Source: an uncultured Ruminobacter sp.
GTDB taxonomy: Bacteria; Pseudomonadota; Gammaproteobacteria; Enterobacterales; Succinivibrionaceae
Assembly (NCBI GenBank): GCA_900767005.1
Contig: CAAFXL010000236.1
Coordinates: forward strand, 1 to 8,130
DNA: 8,130 nt
Direction of reading: 5' to 3'
The notes below the pieces were generated by a model. That model ran no database searches, was not told the origin of the DNA, and saw only the letters and a program-made list of their open reading frames with translations. How positions within the stretch are numbered: the stretch's first letter is position 1; every line of letters starts with the position of its first letter. Shown one piece after another: positions 6,572-8,130 of the stretch. Both the position numbers and the translations under genes were made by a program.

Positions 6572-6593
6572 TATTAATTTTTTATAGTACAAT
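6566..6593 (+). promoter_or_regulatory. infA: Candidate sigma-70 promoter P1 for infA
   Basis: TTGATT (6566-6571) and TACAAT (6588-6593) are separated by 16 nt. The -35 box matches the consensus in four of six positions and the -10 box in five of six. Initiation near position 6600 would give a leader of about 150 nt before the infA ATG. Confidence 0.5.
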
Positions 6594-6625
6594 TGCTCAA
6601 AGTGTGCTCTAGTTAATATTTTATT

Positions 6626-6654
6626 TTGCACATATAAATAAATAATAGTAAAAT
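6626..6654 (+). promoter_or_regulatory. infA: Candidate second promoter P2 for infA
   Basis: TTGCAC (6626-6631) and TAAAAT (6649-6654) are separated by exactly 17 nt. The -10 box matches in five of six positions, the -35 box only in its TTG. Two tandem infA promoters are known in E. coli, which makes a pair here plausible but does not prove it. Confidence 0.35.
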
Positions 6655-6752
6655 ATATGAAAATCTTTTTAGTATCTCAAGCTCGTTAATAGCCTCATGT
6701 TTATAAAGGTCTAATAATGAGTTTTTAATTAAATGGTTTATAAAGGAATATT

Positions 6753-6971
6753 ATGTCTAAGGAAGACAATATCGAAATGCAGGGTACTATTTTAGAAACC
6801 CTACCAAACACAACTTTTAAGGTTGAACTTGAAAATGGTCATATCGTTATGGCTCATATTTCAGGAAAAATGCGCAAAAATTACATTCGTATTCTTACAG
6901 GTGATAAAGTTACTGTACAAATGACTCCATATGATTTAACTAAGGGTCGTATAGTATTCCGTTCTCGCTAA
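6753..6971 (+). CDS. infA: Translation initiation factor IF-1
   Basis: The 72-residue protein is a full-length IF-1: one S1/OB-fold domain with [21 protein letters not shown] (27-47), [15 protein letters not shown] (48-62) and a C-terminal [10 protein letters not shown] (63-72). It binds the A site of the 30S subunit and works with IF-2 and IF-3 in initiation-complex formation. Length and sequence are close to gammaproteobacterial IF-1 and give the best taxonomic clue in the window. An AAGGA ribosome site (6743-6747) lies 5 nt before the ATG. The gene diverges from the APE-type genes, and the next rightward gene begins 14 nt after its stop with no terminator between, so part of its transcript probably continues. 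Confidence 0.99.
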   Translation: MSKEDNIEMQGTILETLPNTTFKVELENGHIVMAHISGKMRKNYIRILTGDKVTVQMTPYDLTKGRIVFRSR

Positions 6972-6985
6972 TTTAGAGCTTAAGT

Positions 6986-7741
6986 ATGATCCTTTTCTTG
7001 TTAAAAACTTTAGTCGCAGGACTAATGATATATTTAACACTATGTTTTTATGGAAATATCGAAGAACACTTATTCATTAAGTTAACTTTTTGTATTATTT
7101 TCCTTTTAACCATGTATTGGGTTGATATATATCGTTTATCAAGAATATTTGGAACTTACTTTATAGCCTTAAATAGTGTAAGAAAAAAGAATTGGTCTAA
7201 AGCTTATACATTATTTGAAAGATTGTTGCAGTCAAATTTTGCTCCATCTCTTCCTTACCTAGCATTAATGAAATTTCAAGGGTTAGGAACTTCAATTAAT
7301 ATTGATGCCGCAAAATACTACTCCGAACGAGCTGTACGCAATGATTATTTCGAATGTTTATATATATTGGCAGTAGTAAACTTTTTTGGGAACTCCTTGT
7401 CAGGTTATTTTAAAGCTCAAAATCATTATGAAGAGCCTGCAAAAGAACCATCACAAAAGCCCCAAAAACTAAAACATACTTATGAAGAACAAAAGCCTGA
7501 TTATCCAGAGGCAATTTTTCATTTACGCCAATATTTACAAACCAATAATCAAAAGGATAAATACTATCCCGAAGCCTTAGCTTTACTTGCTTATTGTTAT
7601 TTAACAGGCAAAGGGGTTGAAATAGACGAGAAAGAAGGCAATAAATATTTAGAATTAGCAGAACATGCTCACTCTAAAAATCTTTCTCATATTTTAAGTT
7701 GCTTAAAAAATAATAAAGAAATTTCACAATATATTATTTAA
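6986..7741 (+). CDS. Membrane-anchored Sel1-repeat protein
   Basis: This 251-residue protein has two N-terminal hydrophobic segments (about 2-20 and 31-48), followed by a basic stretch and a soluble helical-repeat domain. Sel1/TPR-like units are visible as PYLALMKFQGLGTSINIDAAKYY (90-112) and ALALLAYCYLTGKGVEIDEKEGNKYLELA (197-225). A degenerate unit lies between (122-140) and a charged, proline- and lysine-rich linker at 147-175. Sel1 repeats are protein-binding scaffolds and give no enzyme activity; the partner is unknown. The soluble part most likely faces the cytoplasm given the short, basic-flanked hairpin anchor, though topology is uncertain. It starts 14 nt after infA with only a weak TAAG-type ribosome site, suggesting readthrough expression. 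The next gene follows after 31 nt. Confidence 0.8.
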   Translation: MILFLLKTLVAGLMIYLTLCFYGNIEEHLFIKLTFCIIFLLTMYWVDIYRLSRIFGTYFIALNSVRKKNWSKAYTLFERLLQSNFAPSLPYLALMKFQGLGTSINIDAAKYYSERAVRNDYFECLYILAVVNFFGNSLSGYFKAQNHYEEPAKEPSQKPQKLKHTYEEQKPDYPEAIFHLRQYLQTNNQKDKYYPEALALLAYCYLTGKGVEIDEKEGNKYLELAEHAHSKNLSHILSCLKNNKEISQYII

Positions 7742-7772
7742 TTGTGAATAACATGAATAAAGAGAGTTAGTC

Positions 7773-8130
7773 ATGAAACCAGAACTATACAAACGATGGA
7801 GATTAGGTCTAGGCTTTGTAACCGCCAAAGAACTAGCAGATCATCTTGAGATGGCAGCTATATCTATTAGTACATACGAATCAAGAGGAAGTGGTACTAG
7901 TGCTGATGACAAGCTTTTAAGAATTTTAGAGAAAAAAATCATTGAAAGAGATGATGACTTTATCAACGCAGTTATTGATACTGCGATTAGATTTGGTAAG
8001 ATTCCTGCTGATTTCCAAGAAGGAGCTAATCAGGCTGTTGATAATGAAAAACTCTCTCAAGCTACTTACCAAAAGACTTTAGAACAGCGTGTTCTTGATC
8101 TTGAACAACGAGTTTTAAAACTTGAAGCAA
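7773..8130 (+). CDS. Putative helix-turn-helix/coiled-coil protein (5' part; runs off the window)
   Basis: The visible 119 residues start at an ATG preceded by AGAGAG. Residues 16-38 (VTAKELADHLEMAAISISTYESR) have the shape of a helix-turn-helix in which the second helix meets an xRE-like TYE. This suggests DNA binding or a phage-repressor-like fold, but the match is only partial. A charged helical region (45-75) follows, and from 103 a leucine-heptad stretch in which LEQRVLD and LEQRVLK repeat directly, indicating a coiled coil and oligomerisation. No stop occurs before the edge, so the gene is incomplete. It lies 31 nt after the Sel1-repeat gene on the same strand. I do not recognise a specific family. 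Confidence 0.6.
   Translation, partial: MKPELYKRWRLGLGFVTAKELADHLEMAAISISTYESRGSGTSADDKLLRILEKKIIERDDDFINAVIDTAIRFGKIPADFQEGANQAVDNEKLSQATYQKTLEQRVLDLEQRVLKLEA

Larger units (their letters stand above)
6430..6752. other. Divergent AT-rich intergenic region between the APE-type genes and infA
   Basis: This 323-bp gap separates two divergent transcription units and holds no open frame worth calling. It contains two plausible infA promoters (listed separately), a palindromic ATTATATAAT (6501-6510) that gives a perfect TATAAT on both strands, and an 11-bp inverted repeat (6489-6499 with 6561-6571). It also has a short AAGAAAA/TTTTCTT palindrome (6442-6457) in the probable leader of the ketosynthase-like gene. 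For the minus strand the candidate -10 boxes are TATAAT (6506-6501) and GATAAT (6464-6459), neither with a convincing -35, so that promoter is unresolved. Confidence 0.6.

Noticed and set aside
7753..7770. ATG at 7753 as a start for the last gene or a tiny leader peptide
   Set aside because: It is out of frame with the downstream gene and reaches a stop after five codons. It has no ribosome site of its own.

Overview
The window is a very AT-rich stretch (about 30% G+C by eye) of a bacterial chromosome. The 72-residue translation initiation factor IF-1, ending in [12 protein letters not shown], points to a low-GC gammaproteobacterium. I cannot name the genus. No tRNA, rRNA, CRISPR array or insertion sequence is visible.

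Positions 1-6429 carry a minus-strand gene set that matches an aryl polyene (APE) type biosynthetic cluster, that is, a type II fatty-acid/polyketide system making polyene carboxylic acids anchored in the outer membrane. In transcription order it holds: a chain-length-factor-like ketosynthase homologue (6429-5704); a small lipoprotein (5683-5273); a terminator and a candidate new promoter; then a tight operon of a PlsC-type acyltransferase, two acyl carrier proteins, an AMP-dependent acyl ligase, a hotdog dehydratase, a family 2 glycosyltransferase, an LpxL/HtrB-type acyltransferase and the start of a LolA-like periplasmic carrier, which runs off the left edge. In the ape nomenclature this resembles C - (lipoprotein) - D - E - F - H - I - J(glycosyltransferase) - J(acyltransferase) - L. 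No counterpart of the small membrane protein (ApeG) or the thioesterase (ApeK) is seen at the usual places. The active ketosynthases, ketoreductase, second dehydratase and exporter are not in the window and would be expected beyond position 1.

Inferred division of labour: the ligase loads an aromatic acid starter onto an ACP. Ketosynthases (off-window) working with the chain-length-factor-like protein extend it, and the dehydratase helps form the conjugated double bonds. The glycosyltransferase and the two acyltransferases build or attach the lipid anchor, and the LolA-like protein and an expected exporter move the product to the outer membrane.

Positions 6430-6752 are a 323-bp divergent, very AT-rich intergenic region with two reasonable promoters pointing toward infA. 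Rightward follow infA (IF-1), a membrane-anchored Sel1-repeat protein 14 nt downstream, and the 5' part of a gene for a helix-turn-helix/coiled-coil protein that runs off the right edge.
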